DNA from: Globisporangium splendens | Lineage: Eukaryota; Oomycota; Peronosporomycetes; Pythiales; Pythiaceae | NCBI GenBank assembly: GCA_006386115.1 | Contig: VFIW01000061.1 | Span: forward strand, 216,352 to 280,351 | Length of the DNA: 64,000 nucleotides | Reading direction: 5' to 3' | Part shown: in pieces, positions 1 through 9,952 of the stretch | How the letters are laid out: each line of letters begins with the position of its first letter | Numbering within the stretch: position 1 is the first letter of the stretch | Program-made: the position numbers and the translations under genes | Notes under the pieces: model-generated | Databases searched by the model: none | Told to the model about the DNA's origin: nothing | Seen by the model: only the letters and a program-made list of their open reading frames with translations

Positions 1-888
1 CGTGAGCAAAATGAAGTCGTCGAGCATGCGCTCGCCGTCGAGCGGCCGCACGACGCGCATCTCCATCATCAGGTACTCGCGGAAGAGACTGAGGTGCACG
101 AGCTGCCACTGCTGCTCCTCGATCTGCTTCGCCGCGACCTTCTGCTTCTGGTTGCCCCAGACGACAACTTCGCGCACGAGTGTAAAGTGCGGCTCATGGG
201 TCATGAGTCCCAGGAGCATGAGGTCGGCGTCACTGCCGTACATGCAGTGGCGCACGTTGGCGCCGTAGCCTTCGGTCATCTTGCGGTGGCGGATAAACTC
301 GACGATCTTGTGCTCACCCTCGCCAGGCACTTCGCTGCCGGAAAAGAAGATCTCGAGGCGGCTCCAAAGCGGGTCGTTCTTCATCTTTTGGCGCACAAAG
401 TACACGAGGTGCTGCGAGAGGTGCTCGAGAAACTCGGTGCCGGGAGTGATGCAGTTCGAGTCAAACTTGCTGGCGGCGTCGGTCGTGCGCTTGTGGCCAT
501 TCTTCTCGTCCTCGAGCTTGATCTGCAGGTACTTTTCCTTCTCCATGGCCTCCTGGCGCTCGAGACCCGCACGGAAGCGGCGCGAGCGCTGCTGGTTGAG
601 CTTGGCGCGCGGCGCGACACCATCGATGGCGATATACACGAGCTGCTTGGGCTTGATGATGTGCGTGATGAGGCGGTCCATATACGTGAAGATGTTGTGC
701 AGCTGCGCCGCGAGCCCGAGCGAGTTGAGCGCGTCGTCGGGTGCGTCCGAGTGCGTGCAGTTGTGGATGATGCCGTTCATGTCGAGGTAGAACGCGTCGA
801 ACTCGGGCAGCAGCGACACGTCCGAGATCGGCTGGTTCAGCAGCGGGTAGCGCTCCGACATGTAGCGGTAGAAGCGCGGGATCCCCAT
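1..888 (-). CDS. XRN1: XRN1-type 5'-3' exoribonuclease, N-terminal part
   Basis: The minus-strand frame from the ATG at 888 runs open for 296 codons to the window edge, so only the N-terminal part is present. The protein begins MGIPRFYRYMSERYP and carries the XRN_N signatures YLDMNGIIHNCTH (about residues 34-46), a PGEGEHKI segment and GSDADLMLLGL, which hold the acidic metal-binding residues of the 5'-3' exoribonuclease active site. Family members degrade decapped mRNA in the cytoplasm (Xrn1) or act in the nucleus (Xrn2/Rat1). The MGIP start and the missing CCHC insertion in this part favour the Xrn1 type, but the C-terminal half would be needed to be sure. No intron is needed in the visible part. 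A long open frame on the opposite strand (94-948) is a codon-bias shadow. Confidence 0.93.
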   Translation of the reverse strand, partial: MGIPRFYRYMSERYPLLNQPISDVSLLPEFDAFYLDMNGIIHNCTHSDAPDDALNSLGLAAQLHNIFTYMDRLITHIIKPKQLVYIAIDGVAPRAKLNQQRSRRFRAGLERQEAMEKEKYLQIKLEDEKNGHKRTTDAASKFDSNCITPGTEFLEHLSQHLVYFVRQKMKNDPLWSRLEIFFSGSEVPGEGEHKIVEFIRHRKMTEGYGANVRHCMYGSDADLMLLGLMTHEPHFTLVREVVVWGNQKQKVAAKQIEEQQWQLVHLSLFREYLMMEMRVVRPLDGERMLDDFILLT

Positions 889-3075
889 GCTTTCTCGTTA
901 TTTCCTTCCTTCTTAATGCGCGCGCGCGCTTTTCTTCTTCTCTCCTGACGTAGCTCTTGGGCTAATATGCGGGGGTTGCGCTTGATACCAAACTGAAAGG
1001 GGAGAGAGACGCGTTTGTGGGCTGCAGACACACTCCGATTTAGAGCAGATTTTTGGATCTGACGCAAGCGAAAGAGGCCTTATTAAGGGTTCACTTGTCG
1101 ATTGTGTGAGTGTTGGTTTGTTGCAAAGTACGCATGAGTTGAGGAGGTAAAGTACGATTTGTGTTGAAGGATGGAAAGAGGATGATGATGGCACTGATGG
1201 CGATTTCTGATGCAAGTGAGGTACATGGCAAGTGAGGTGTCTTTAAGGGATTTAATTGCAGACACAAGAGGCAGCGAGGGGTAGCAAAGATCTGCGAATG
1301 GAGTTCAAAAGGCTGTTGGTCATGGGCTCGTGTTTCACGTTTCACAATGCAGGTGCTTGTGGTCACGGTACATATGTGCACATGTATCAATCACATCAAT
1401 TACGTCAGCTGCAGATAAACTTGAAATCGTACAGCAGAGGTTTCAGCACCAGCACCTCTGCTCAAACGGCTCAGTCCTTCTGTTTGAGCTGCGCTTTCGC
1501 AAAAAGCTCGCATTCTGCTCTTCGAGAGTGCCCAAGCAGATCATCCCAAGGTTGTCAACCACGTGCACTTTATCTGAACACAATTTGTAAGAGACGCGAC
1601 CATCAGTACAGTCAACGTGCGATATAAGATCAACCAGATACTGTACAGAGTAGGATTTTCTGGAAGTGCCAAATCAAATCCAGGAGTGGGATGGATGGAC
1701 TGAACGGACTTGGATCTGAATCTCACGTGCAGATGAACACCATGCGCCTCCCTCTCTCTAGGCACAGCAGGCGAATGGATTTTTTTGATCAACAGACAGC
1801 GCAGTCTGAAAGGCAATCATTGTGTGCCCCACGCCAGTCCTCCTTTCACGGAATGCTCCGACTGCTGCATTAACAGAGAGAGAGAGACACGTCGTGTTCG
1901 CCCAGTACCAACCTGCTTGAGTCAATAGCTTCACCTCTCGATGGGCAAGACCCAAACTCCAAACAAGAGTTGGTCCTCTCCAACAGAAGCGCGTCTTATC
2001 TTCTGCTGCCTCCTGTGAGATGCACCTTAAATCACAAGTGGGACGAAAAAACGAAGCGAAACGAGATTCATCTTGAACTCCTGTCCTCCAAGGGAATGAA
2101 ATGACCCGCTTCCGGGTCATTTGCCAAGTGCAGCTTTCCTTTGAAAATACCCAAACTCTCAGCTCAGTTGACTCAGACGGTTTTCAGTTGGGGCAAAAAC
2201 TGAATCGAACCGATTTCGCGACTCTCATCGAGATTTCTCCGCTTCCTTCTTTTTTTGGTATCTAGATGCCAAGGTATCCACTATGGCCGACCATGTTTAG
2301 TATCCAAAGTCTCACTCTCTCGCCTCGGCTGTTTCAATGTCACCCCACTGCCTTTACAGTAAACAGTCGTCTGGCGTGTTTATTCAGCCGCGCCAAGGTC
2401 TCTCGCATAGTATCTGATCACTCAACCAGCTGGGGAGAAAACGCATCATCGTTGAGCAGATTCGGCTGTTGTTCTTTGAGGCATGTTTAGTCTTTTTGCT
2501 CCTTGGCACCTGCGAATAGCACGGCGTGAATCATTCCGTTCCCAGTAATAATACTAAACGCCAACCTTGAATTTGCAGAATGGAAAGTTCCACAACAATA
2601 CCTTGGAACCTCGCCACAGGGACTGCTGTGCATTATCAAAGTTGTTATGTATTACTGCCAGTCGTTGTGTCGAATGAGCGTGCTGCCAAAGCATCCGGTT
2701 GCAGCCGAATCCTTCGCATCCTTGGTGTCTCGTTCAGTGCACCATTGACGCTCTCTCACTGCACCCAGAACACGAAGAAAAAAGAAAAGATAGGTGGGGC
2801 GATCATTTGACCCATTGTGTAGTTCATCAAGTGAATGACCCAGTACCACCCACCAGCTGTTTGCATATGAAACGTCAGTCATGACGGGACTTTCGAGCTT
2901 TAGTCGACGCTCCCCATCTCAGCCCATCCAGCGGGTCAAAGGGGCAAACAAAACAAAACTGAAACGAGCACGTGCCTCTTTGCTCTCACATCCACTCTTC
3001 CACATTGTCAAGTGAGACCTGCTCGCACCCAGTCTCACTCCGAACTTGGCGCCAGACAAGGAAGCACTCGTCCGC
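889..3075. other. Intergenic region, no gene recognised
   Basis: About 2.2 kb between the XRN1 start and the GT71-like gene. Open frames are short, overlap on both strands and show no family motif. A short GA run lies near 1880. It probably contains the promoter of the leftward XRN1 gene (889-1100) and of the rightward glycosyltransferase. An initiator-like TCACTCCGAACTT lies at about 3035-3047, roughly 30 bases before the glycosyltransferase start. Confidence 0.4.
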
Positions 3076-4473
3076 ATGTCGTGGGCGTCGACGACCAGCG
3101 CTACGAGCGACAAGCCCGCCTCCACGACACCTGGCGCCGTTATAATCGCGGTCGAGACGGCGGAGAACAGCGACGCGATCATGCCGCGCAGTCGCACGAC
3201 AGCAGCAGGAGCCGCGAATATCACGCAGACGCCGTGGCCGCAACGCGTGCTGCGTGTGTGCGTGCTGGCGGCGATCGGATCGAGCCTCGGACTGATCCGC
3301 ATCCGGTCGAGCGTCTTTGGCGACGTGCTTTGCCATACAGCACATGGCCGCGCTTGGATGGAATGTAACAACAATGATGGCGGTACGAAGCAAATTTACC
3401 GGCAACGAAACAGCGTCGAGAAAGGAGAAGGACACCTCGCAGAGTACGAGTGTGTGTGGTGGCACGCGACGGACGAGAGCCCAAGCGAGTCGTACAAGAC
3501 GCGCAGCTGCAGCGAGACCATCGTTGTTCGTTCTAGAAGCCCCAGCGGCTTTTGTGAGATCCGACACCCACGCGCAGGCGACACGAAACGCGTGATGGTC
3601 ACCTACCTCGAGAACACTTCGCCATCAAGTCATGCTCCAGAGACCAGCTTTACGTGCGACCAGTTTCAGAAGTACCTTGGCTTTGGCCGACAAGCCGAGC
3701 TCTTCGTGTATGACCAGGGGTTCTCGTACGGGAAGTGCCGCCAGGAGCTTCTCAGTAGCAACAATCGCGCGGCGCGGAGGAAGAATTTCGCGTCCGCTCG
3801 TTCCATCCCGTTCCGACGTGGCATCTCGCTCATTGGTGGTGACATAGCAGACGGAGCGTGGCTGCAGCGTGTTGGCGCGTCCATCGAATCGCTTCGGAGC
3901 CGCGGCTGCTCGCTGCCAATCGAGCTCTGGTACAACCCGCACGACACCGAGATGCCGACTCTTGCGCAAGCGCTGTCCACAAAGCATGGTGTGTTCCTAC
4001 GGGAGCTCGAGGACATGATTCACTTTTCCGGACGCTACGCAAAGATGTACGCTGCATTTTATAGTGCATTTGACCAGGTGCTCGTCATAGACACAGCAGC
4101 TGAGGGGATAAACACCGCGGCAACCACGACGAACCCAACCTATTTATTCGCAAGCCCCGAGTTTGCCAGCACCGGCGCGATCTTCTGGCGGAGGGATGAC
4201 AAAAGCGACTCACAGCAACCGACGAAGACGACGCTGAGCTTGATGCACGAAGTCTTTGATGTTGATCTAGCAGATCTGCAAGACCAAGCCCAAGGCTCGG
4301 TTCTCATCGACCGACGCCGCAACCTGAAGGCGCTCAACGTTCTAATGTACTATGCTGTGCATCGCGAGCAGATCGCGTCGTTGCATCTGATGGATGAAGG
4401 CAGAAACGCATTCCAACTCGCGTGGAGGAAAGCAGAGAGTCCGTTCCACTTACTTCCAAACGCGTCCGATTGA
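3076..4473 (+). CDS. GT71-like (MNN1/alpha-mannosyltransferase type) glycosyltransferase, atypical
   Basis: A single-exon frame of 465 residues. The ATG at 3076 is the first in frame. A hydrophobic segment at about residues 58-76 would make a type II Golgi membrane anchor. The C-terminal half resembles the Mnn1/Mnn2-type mannosyltransferases: GISLIGGD, LPIELWYNPHD, VLVIDTAAEG, NPTYLFASPEF, TGAIFWRRD and GSVLIDRRRN appear in the family order. Such enzymes extend mannose chains on glycoproteins in the Golgi. Two things are odd. The usual D-x-D metal/nucleotide-sugar motif after VLVID is replaced by a longer TAAEGIN-containing stretch, and the protein stops just after FHLLPNASD where family members normally continue. 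It may be inactive or a decaying copy. The fold assignment is fairly sure, the activity is not. Confidence 0.7.
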   Translation: MSWASTTSATSDKPASTTPGAVIIAVETAENSDAIMPRSRTTAAGAANITQTPWPQRVLRVCVLAAIGSSLGLIRIRSSVFGDVLCHTAHGRAWMECNNNDGGTKQIYRQRNSVEKGEGHLAEYECVWWHATDESPSESYKTRSCSETIVVRSRSPSGFCEIRHPRAGDTKRVMVTYLENTSPSSHAPETSFTCDQFQKYLGFGRQAELFVYDQGFSYGKCRQELLSSNNRAARRKNFASARSIPFRRGISLIGGDIADGAWLQRVGASIESLRSRGCSLPIELWYNPHDTEMPTLAQALSTKHGVFLRELEDMIHFSGRYAKMYAAFYSAFDQVLVIDTAAEGINTAATTTNPTYLFASPEFASTGAIFWRRDDKSDSQQPTKTTLSLMHEVFDVDLADLQDQAQGSVLIDRRRNLKALNVLMYYAVHREQIASLHLMDEGRNAFQLAWRKAESPFHLLPNASD

Positions 4474-4689
4474 GATTCGTGAATCACAAGAGTTACGCGC
4501 GGCGACACACGCGTCACAGACTATTATTTCAGCGCAAGCCATCTTGCTTATTTAAATATATTGAAATGCGCGACATCTCAAACAATTTATTACTGGGTAT
4601 CCCTGATGTGGATGAGAGAACACCCATCGATACGCTTTTAATCTTTTCATGCACTCGCTTTTTTGCCCTAACGTCAGCAAATTAATGCC

Positions 4690-6024
4690 TCATTTACGAT
4701 CGCTCTTTTTATTGCCCGCTGACTCGTCTTTTGTGCCGCTGTGGAAATGGATTTCGCAGTCGCGTTTCCCTGAAATAGCGTTTTTGAACGCATCGATGGC
4801 ACAGAACACGTCAAACGAGTCGCGTCCGCGAGCCGATTTCGGGTCGTAATTCACTGAAATGTCGTCAAACGCGTCTTCTCTGGGCGGAGGCGAAGCGCTT
4901 CTGGGAAGAGCTGCATCGCCATTCGCTCGTTTCACTGCCGCTCGCTCTCTTTCCAGCGATATGGAGCTCGTCGTGATGGATTTTGGCGGTGCATTGACGT
5001 ACCTGACGACGCCGGAGCCTTTGCACGTTGCTTCCAACGACTCTTTCACATCGAGCGTGGCTTCACCTGATCCGAAGACGCGCATTGTGGCATTGTCACT
5101 CTCGATTTGCCTCGATACGACTTCCCCAGAGCCCGTGATATTGATCCGCTGTGTATCCGCATGGCCGCGACCTACATGCATCACTTTGCCGTACCCAGCA
5201 ACGGAGCTTTTCAGTTTGCGCACCGACAGATTATCTGAGAAAAGTGATACATGGCCGGCTCCAACGATTGACGACTTGACCAGCGGCGCATTAATGCGCT
5301 TTGCGAACGCGTCGATCTGTCCTGTTCCAGCGACTTGCAGGAGCGCATCGTCTGTCGCGACGACACTTGAGGTGTCGAACTGCAACTTCCCACTTCCAGC
5401 CACGGAGAGCACGACTCTCTTGACGCTCAGCGCTGACAATTGCGACGCAACGAACAGCTCACCAGATCCTTTCAATTGAATCTGGAGCTGCGCGTGTGTG
5501 CAATCCGACACCAGCACGCCATCTTGAACAACGACAACCCCGCCACCACTCGCTTCCAACTCATTCACCTGCACAGGAGGTGCGAGTGACAGCTCCGTCA
5601 ACAAGTGCCCTGAGATCGCAGGAGCGTCCTTCTTGAAGCGGATTTCCAGACCGTTGGTCGCGAATGGAACCACTTCGATACAATCCAAGAGCTCATCCTT
5701 GTCGGCAGATACCCGAATCGCACCAACTTGACGGTCGGTTCCATTGAGTCTTAGCGTGTCAACGCTGTCGCTCGCATTGACGTACGTGACACCAGGCGTC
5801 GAGATCTTGACACGAGTGATCGACGCATTGCTGGCGCTCGCCAAGGTCCACTGCTTTTCCACGCGCTGTTTGTCTGCGATCGGGAACAGCACCTTCTCGT
5901 TGGCAATCGCGCCTGGCTCACGGAGCTTCTCGCGGATCTCGTACGCGAATGGCGCAGCACCAGCGAGCGCTGCAGCTCTGCGCACGCAGGTCGCCCGCAG
6001 CAGCGGCTGGAAGAAAAAGCGCAT
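4690..6024 (-). CDS. GIN-domain (DUF2807-like) beta-helix protein
   Basis: A single-exon frame of 444 residues from the ATG at 6024. An upstream extension of the frame has no better start. The N-terminus (MRFFFQPLLRATCVRRAAAL) is basic and hydrophobic and could be a mitochondrial presequence or a signal. Residues about 150-370 hold a run of short beta-type repeats, each with a G-x-G turn: KGSGEL, AGSGKL, AGTGQI, VGAGHV, AGYGKV, TGSGEV, FGSGEA and KGSGVV. This pattern is typical of the putative auto-transporter adhesin head GIN domain (DUF2807), known mainly from bacteria, which forms a right-handed beta-helix. The C-terminal 80 residues are polar and low in complexity. The function is unknown. 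Convergent with the glycosyltransferase gene at its 3' side. Confidence 0.7.
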   Translation of the reverse strand: MRFFFQPLLRATCVRRAAALAGAAPFAYEIREKLREPGAIANEKVLFPIADKQRVEKQWTLASASNASITRVKISTPGVTYVNASDSVDTLRLNGTDRQVGAIRVSADKDELLDCIEVVPFATNGLEIRFKKDAPAISGHLLTELSLAPPVQVNELEASGGGVVVVQDGVLVSDCTHAQLQIQLKGSGELFVASQLSALSVKRVVLSVAGSGKLQFDTSSVVATDDALLQVAGTGQIDAFAKRINAPLVKSSIVGAGHVSLFSDNLSVRKLKSSVAGYGKVMHVGRGHADTQRINITGSGEVVSRQIESDNATMRVFGSGEATLDVKESLEATCKGSGVVRYVNAPPKSITTSSISLERERAAVKRANGDAALPRSASPPPREDAFDDISVNYDPKSARGRDSFDVFCAIDAFKNAISGKRDCEIHFHSGTKDESAGNKKSDRK

Positions 6025-6047
6025 CGTTGCTGTTTGAAGCACGAAGC

Positions 6048-6063
6048 AAAAGCGCAAATGAGC
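6048..6063 (-). promoter_or_regulatory. Oomycete initiator-like element upstream of GIN gene
   Basis: Read on the minus strand this is GCTCATTTGCGCTTTT, close to the oomycete core promoter consensus GCTCATTYYNCAWTTT. It lies 24 bases upstream of the ATG at 6024, a normal distance for oomycete transcription starts. Confidence 0.55.
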
Positions 6064-6290
6064 TGGTTGTGCTTGCACAAATAAGGACAAATCTATCATC
6101 ATTCCGATACAGAATGATTGCATCTGCATTGACTCATATGCATATGAGGGTGATAATATCGGATAGATTCTGGTTGTGGTACTACAAGTCCATTTTGAGG
6201 TTCTTACGAACATCGACAAAATTGCATTTCCATTCATTCCGAGCGCACATCCTTCACGCTTTCGTAAAGTTGTGACCGAAGTCCACGCTC

Positions 6291-7799
6291 TTAATGCTGA
6301 TTGAACGTCGTGGACACTCGCGTCTCGCCTGCTGACCCCAACCGCCCGTTGATCGACAAGGCCTCTTCGAGCAGCAAATTCTCCATCATCTTGTTGATCG
6401 CGATCACGTCTTCCTCGTACGAATCAATCACGAAGTTCGTGAGCACGCCGATCTCGGGCTGCCCTTCTGTGCGTGGGCTGCTGCTGCCTGAGGTTTCCGG
6501 GATCACGTGGACACACGACTTCATCACTGTCCCAATCGGCGTGGACGAGCCGGAGGACGCTGGGACCTTCTGCAGCACGCACCACCCGGTCTCGTCCGTG
6601 TGCATCCCCGACAACTGGTGCTCGCCCTCGGAAAGCGTCCGCCACACGAGCACCATGCGCTCTTTCTCAATGTACCGCCGCATCACGACCCTCTTTTCCA
6701 CGAGCATGTCGGTGCCGTTCCGGTGGCTTTTCTCTCGGAACTTTACTGCGATCGTGTGCTCCTGCTGGTTCAGGCGTTCGTACGCCGCGTGGTTTTCTTT
6801 GAGGAACTGCAGCGTCACGGACCGCCATGCCACATGACCCGTCATGTGCAGGTCGAACGGGATCACGTACACGTCCGTGAGCTCGAGGTACAGGATTTCG
6901 TTCCCAAAGCTGTCTTGCTTTGTCTTGACGCGCGCATGGCGGATCGACTCGTCCACTGTGTCAAAGAGTCCGTTTGCTCGGAACACGTCGTCCATGTGCT
7001 TGTACGCCGGCTCGAGACCGCTCGTAAGCATCTCGTAGATCGTGTCGTCGTCTACCTCGACGCGCGCTTTCTTGCCCTTGCGCGCGTCACCACTCATGAG
7101 CGCGACGTTCGGGCGTTTGCGCAGCATTTGCTCGAGTCCCTTGGCGAGCTTGATCTGGCCCTCGAGCAAGTCCTTGAGCCGTGCATTCTCGGCCTCGGCC
7201 TTCTGTCGCGAATCGAGTTGCCGCTCGGCGATGCGCTGCCACACGGGCAGAATCGCTTTCTTGCGGTCCACAGCCACGAGACTCGTCGGGGTGCCCGCGA
7301 GACTGCTCGTGGGGCGAAGCACGCGCAACTCGTCCTCCAACTCGCGCACTTTCTGCCTCAGGTACGTCAATTCGTGCTTCAGACGCTCTCGCGACAGGTT
7401 CTTACCCTTGCAGCGCTTCTCGCCTCCAGGTACAACGACACTGTTGCTCTGCGGAGCCGTCATCGCCACCATGGAAGGCACCACGGTCGCGTGCGTTGTC
7501 TCCACCGCATACGGCGCCACTTCCAGCAGGTCGAGGAGCTGCTCCGTCTCGTGCAGCGCGAGCATCTGCTCGTGGCCACTATGCAATTCGTCTTGAGAAC
7601 GCTTCCGAAGCAGCGGACCTGCTGAAATTGCTTGTGCAGAGAGCTGACGGACTTCAGGCACCGCCGTTTCCACGGACGCCGGGCATGCACGGCCGGTGTA
7701 CTCCACTGAGCCACCGCCGGCGCCATAGAGGTCCGGCAGCGCCTCGTAGCCGTCCAGCAGCGCCGCCATGTTGTCCGGCAGCAGCTCGAACTCGTCCAT
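6291..7799 (-). CDS. M96-like family protein 1 (bZIP-like coil plus C-terminal START-like domain)
   Basis: Single exon, 502 residues from the ATG at 7799 (MDEFELLPDN). The N-terminus is acidic with short hydrophobic patches. Residues about 130-180 hold a basic stretch (RCKGKNLSRERLKHELTYLR) followed by leucine-spaced heptads, as in a bZIP-like DNA-binding/dimerising segment, and a second short coil follows near residues 195-235. The C-terminal 230 residues share conserved blocks with the next gene (LTDVYVIPFD, RMVLVWRTL, DETGWCVLQ, and a final acidic-hydrophobic helix). The resemblance is to oomycete proteins annotated 'M96 mating-specific'. That name is from general knowledge and does not prove a mating role. 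The C-terminal part may be START-like, which is inference. It lacks the two introns present in the short members of the cluster. Confidence 0.75.
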   Translation of the reverse strand: MDEFELLPDNMAALLDGYEALPDLYGAGGGSVEYTGRACPASVETAVPEVRQLSAQAISAGPLLRKRSQDELHSGHEQMLALHETEQLLDLLEVAPYAVETTHATVVPSMVAMTAPQSNSVVVPGGEKRCKGKNLSRERLKHELTYLRQKVRELEDELRVLRPTSSLAGTPTSLVAVDRKKAILPVWQRIAERQLDSRQKAEAENARLKDLLEGQIKLAKGLEQMLRKRPNVALMSGDARKGKKARVEVDDDTIYEMLTSGLEPAYKHMDDVFRANGLFDTVDESIRHARVKTKQDSFGNEILYLELTDVYVIPFDLHMTGHVAWRSVTLQFLKENHAAYERLNQQEHTIAVKFREKSHRNGTDMLVEKRVVMRRYIEKERMVLVWRTLSEGEHQLSGMHTDETGWCVLQKVPASSGSSTPIGTVMKSCVHVIPETSGSSSPRTEGQPEIGVLTNFVIDSYEEDVIAINKMMENLLLEEALSINGRLGSAGETRVSTTFNQH

Positions 7800-8059
7800 T
7801 TTGCTGTTCTTTTTTCTCTTCTGTGTGTAGAGGATGATGCCACTGAGAGTCAACGTCCAGTTCCGATTTATGCCCAATAAAAATATGTTTCCATAATAAG
7901 CAGGCATATCGTTCTCTGGTTGGGTTAAATTAAGCAGTCATGCAAACTGCAAACTCTCCGTTAAAATGTTACACCCAGCTGCAGTGCAGTGCATTGTGCC
8001 TACATGAACCTACTCTGAATCTAAATGGACTCGCTCGCTCTGTTTTGCTTGTTCTAAGG

Positions 8060-9547
8060 TCACGACTCCGAGCTGTTGCTCGTTGCGTTCACTTCGTCCA
8101 GCAAGATGCTCTCAAAGGTCTTCACGATGCCGATCATGTCGACCTCGCTCGAGGTGAGGAAGAGATCCGTGATCTTCTCCACCGACGGATCTTTCTGCTG
8201 CTCGGTGTCGACCACGAGCGCCGAGTCTTTGTGCCGACGCACCATGTGCACACACGAGCGGATGACGCTGTACCCCGAGCGATTCACATACCCAGCGGAC
8301 GCTGACACTGGTTCGACGGTCGCCCACCCAGTCTCGTCGGCGAAAATGCCCGACGGATCGTCCTCAGGCGCTGTAATGGACCGCCACACGGCCACCATGC
8401 GGTCGTCAGACTCGAAAAACTTCTGAACCACGAGCTTGGATCGAAAAGTCACCACATCACCGTTCTCGCGAGTCATAATTTCGTCAAACTTGACGGCAAA
8501 CGCGTTTTTCGTATGCCAGACTCTCTCCAGACCAGGTCGAGGACGGTGGACAAAGATTTGCAGCACTGAAAGCCACGCTGCGCGAGACGCCAGGCGGCAG
8601 TCGAAAGGCGTGAATATCACGTCGATTAGTTCCGTGTACGGAAACGGCTCGCCAGTGCTCTCTGACACGCCCATCTTCATGGTCGCGGAGCGCGCTATAC
8701 CAGCATCCCTTTTCGCAATCTCGTTCTCTTGGAACACCGCGTCCATCCTGGAAAACGCCGCCGCTAGATCTCGTGAAAGCATCGCAAACTCTTCCTCTTC
8801 GTCCAAGGTCGTCGTTGACTTGCGACCCTTTTTCACACAATTGCCGAGAATTTCCCCATTAGTGAGGCGTTTGCCCAGCGCTTGCTGCATCTGGCCCGCC
8901 ATTTCGATCTGCTGGTAAACTTCGCGTTTCAGTCGCTCATTCTCGGCCTCAGACTGCTTTCGATACTCCATTTGATTTGCTGCCATTCGCTTCCACGCCG
9001 AGTCGAGCAGCGCTTTGTCCTCTGGCGAGACCAGCGTCCTTCCTTGCTTGAGCGCAGCCAGTTTTTCTTCGAGCTCCACTGTGCGCAAGCGCAAATACTG
9101 CAGCTCGTGCTTCATTTTGTCGCGATACATGTTGCGCTTCCGTGTAGCCGCAGTCCTCACCGAACTCGCTTCTTCTTTTGTTTCTTCGGCTTCCAGACTG
9201 TGTGCTCCTGCCGCAACACTCGCCGATTCAGCACTTGCATCAGCGATCTCGGTTTTCGCGTCAACTCTGCTGCTTTCCAGAGGGTGGAGAGGCTCGAGGA
9301 AGAAGGACGCATTGCTCGACATTGTCGCGTCGATAAAACTGAGGAGCTCCGCTGACTGGATGTGCAGGTCGTCCGAACCCGCGGCAAGCGACGCCGATGA
9401 GGTGGACGCAGGGGACGAGACCAGCTCCGCGTCCAAGTTGTCGATGAACGCCAGCACGTCCTCCAGTGTGCCATCCAGCACGGAGGAGCCCCCAGACGCA
9501 GCGGAGGCATCGCGCGAAGCGGACGAAGGTGGCGTTGACGGCGGCAT
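8060..9547 (-). CDS. M96-like family protein 2 (bZIP-like coil plus C-terminal START-like domain)
   Basis: Single exon, 495 residues from the ATG at 9547 (MPPSTPPSSAS). An initiator-like element lies 45 bases upstream. The N-terminal third is Ser/Ala/acid-rich. A basic segment (RKRNMYRDKMKHELQYLR, about residues 155-172) runs into the heptad ELEEKLAALK. A second coil is near residue 205. The C-terminal blocks YTELIDVIFTPFD, RMVAVWRSI and DETGWATVE align with those of gene 1, the nearest relative and immediate neighbour, 260 bases away in the same orientation. This makes a tandem duplication likely. A nuclear regulator or lipid-responsive regulator is possible, but no direct evidence is visible. 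Confidence 0.75.
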   Translation of the reverse strand: MPPSTPPSSASRDASAASGGSSVLDGTLEDVLAFIDNLDAELVSSPASTSSASLAAGSDDLHIQSAELLSFIDATMSSNASFFLEPLHPLESSRVDAKTEIADASAESASVAAGAHSLEAEETKEEASSVRTAATRKRNMYRDKMKHELQYLRLRTVELEEKLAALKQGRTLVSPEDKALLDSAWKRMAANQMEYRKQSEAENERLKREVYQQIEMAGQMQQALGKRLTNGEILGNCVKKGRKSTTTLDEEEEFAMLSRDLAAAFSRMDAVFQENEIAKRDAGIARSATMKMGVSESTGEPFPYTELIDVIFTPFDCRLASRAAWLSVLQIFVHRPRPGLERVWHTKNAFAVKFDEIMTRENGDVVTFRSKLVVQKFFESDDRMVAVWRSITAPEDDPSGIFADETGWATVEPVSASAGYVNRSGYSVIRSCVHMVRRHKDSALVVDTEQQKDPSVEKITDLFLTSSEVDMIGIVKTFESILLDEVNATSNSSES

Positions 9548-9591
9548 GGAGCGTTCTGAAGTGATAGGGCGAGCCAGAAACACTGCTTTTT

Positions 9592-9607
9592 TCCATGCAG
9601 AATGATG
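9592..9607 (-). promoter_or_regulatory. Oomycete initiator-like element upstream of M96-like gene 2
   Basis: Minus-strand reading CATCATTCTGCATGGA matches the core TCATTYYNCAW of the oomycete initiator. It lies 45 bases upstream of the ATG at 9547. Confidence 0.6.
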
Positions 9608-9939
9608 GATGTTTTTATTCCACCTACCTTCTGAGGCGGATAATAGAGAGTGACCCACATGTCTCATTAATCTGCATCTGTCACAATTCGCGCAAGCGCA
9701 CTCCCAGCACAACGCGCCACTCTTCGATGAAAATCCAATTTCTTTGATAGCCGGAAGATTTCAAACGTGAAATCATGTGGTAGGCGATAGTGAGATGGTC
9801 ATCAAGTAGCAAAGAAGCCACCATCCGCCCAAGAACCGCAAGCTAGCAAAGCTCTACTGCCAATCGAGGCGTTTGGTCGACGCAGCACATTCGGCTGGAG
9901 ACACCATTATCGGGCGAACAACTACAGCAGATGACAGAT

Positions 9940-9952
9940 GAGACCGCAAATC
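9940..9952. repeat. Target-site duplication, left copy (element 1)
   Basis: GAGACCGCAAATC, found again at 10702-10714. The two copies exactly bracket a 5'-truncated retroelement, as expected from target-primed reverse transcription. Confidence 0.9.

Noticed and set aside
94..948. 284-codon open frame on the plus strand opposite XRN1
   Set aside because: It mirrors the XRN1 reading frame on the other strand; high GC codon bias creates long antisense frames, and it shows no family motif.
6507..7625. 372-codon open frame on the plus strand opposite M96-like gene 1
   Set aside because: Antisense shadow of a well supported gene, rich in His/Arg/Leu as expected for a mirrored frame.
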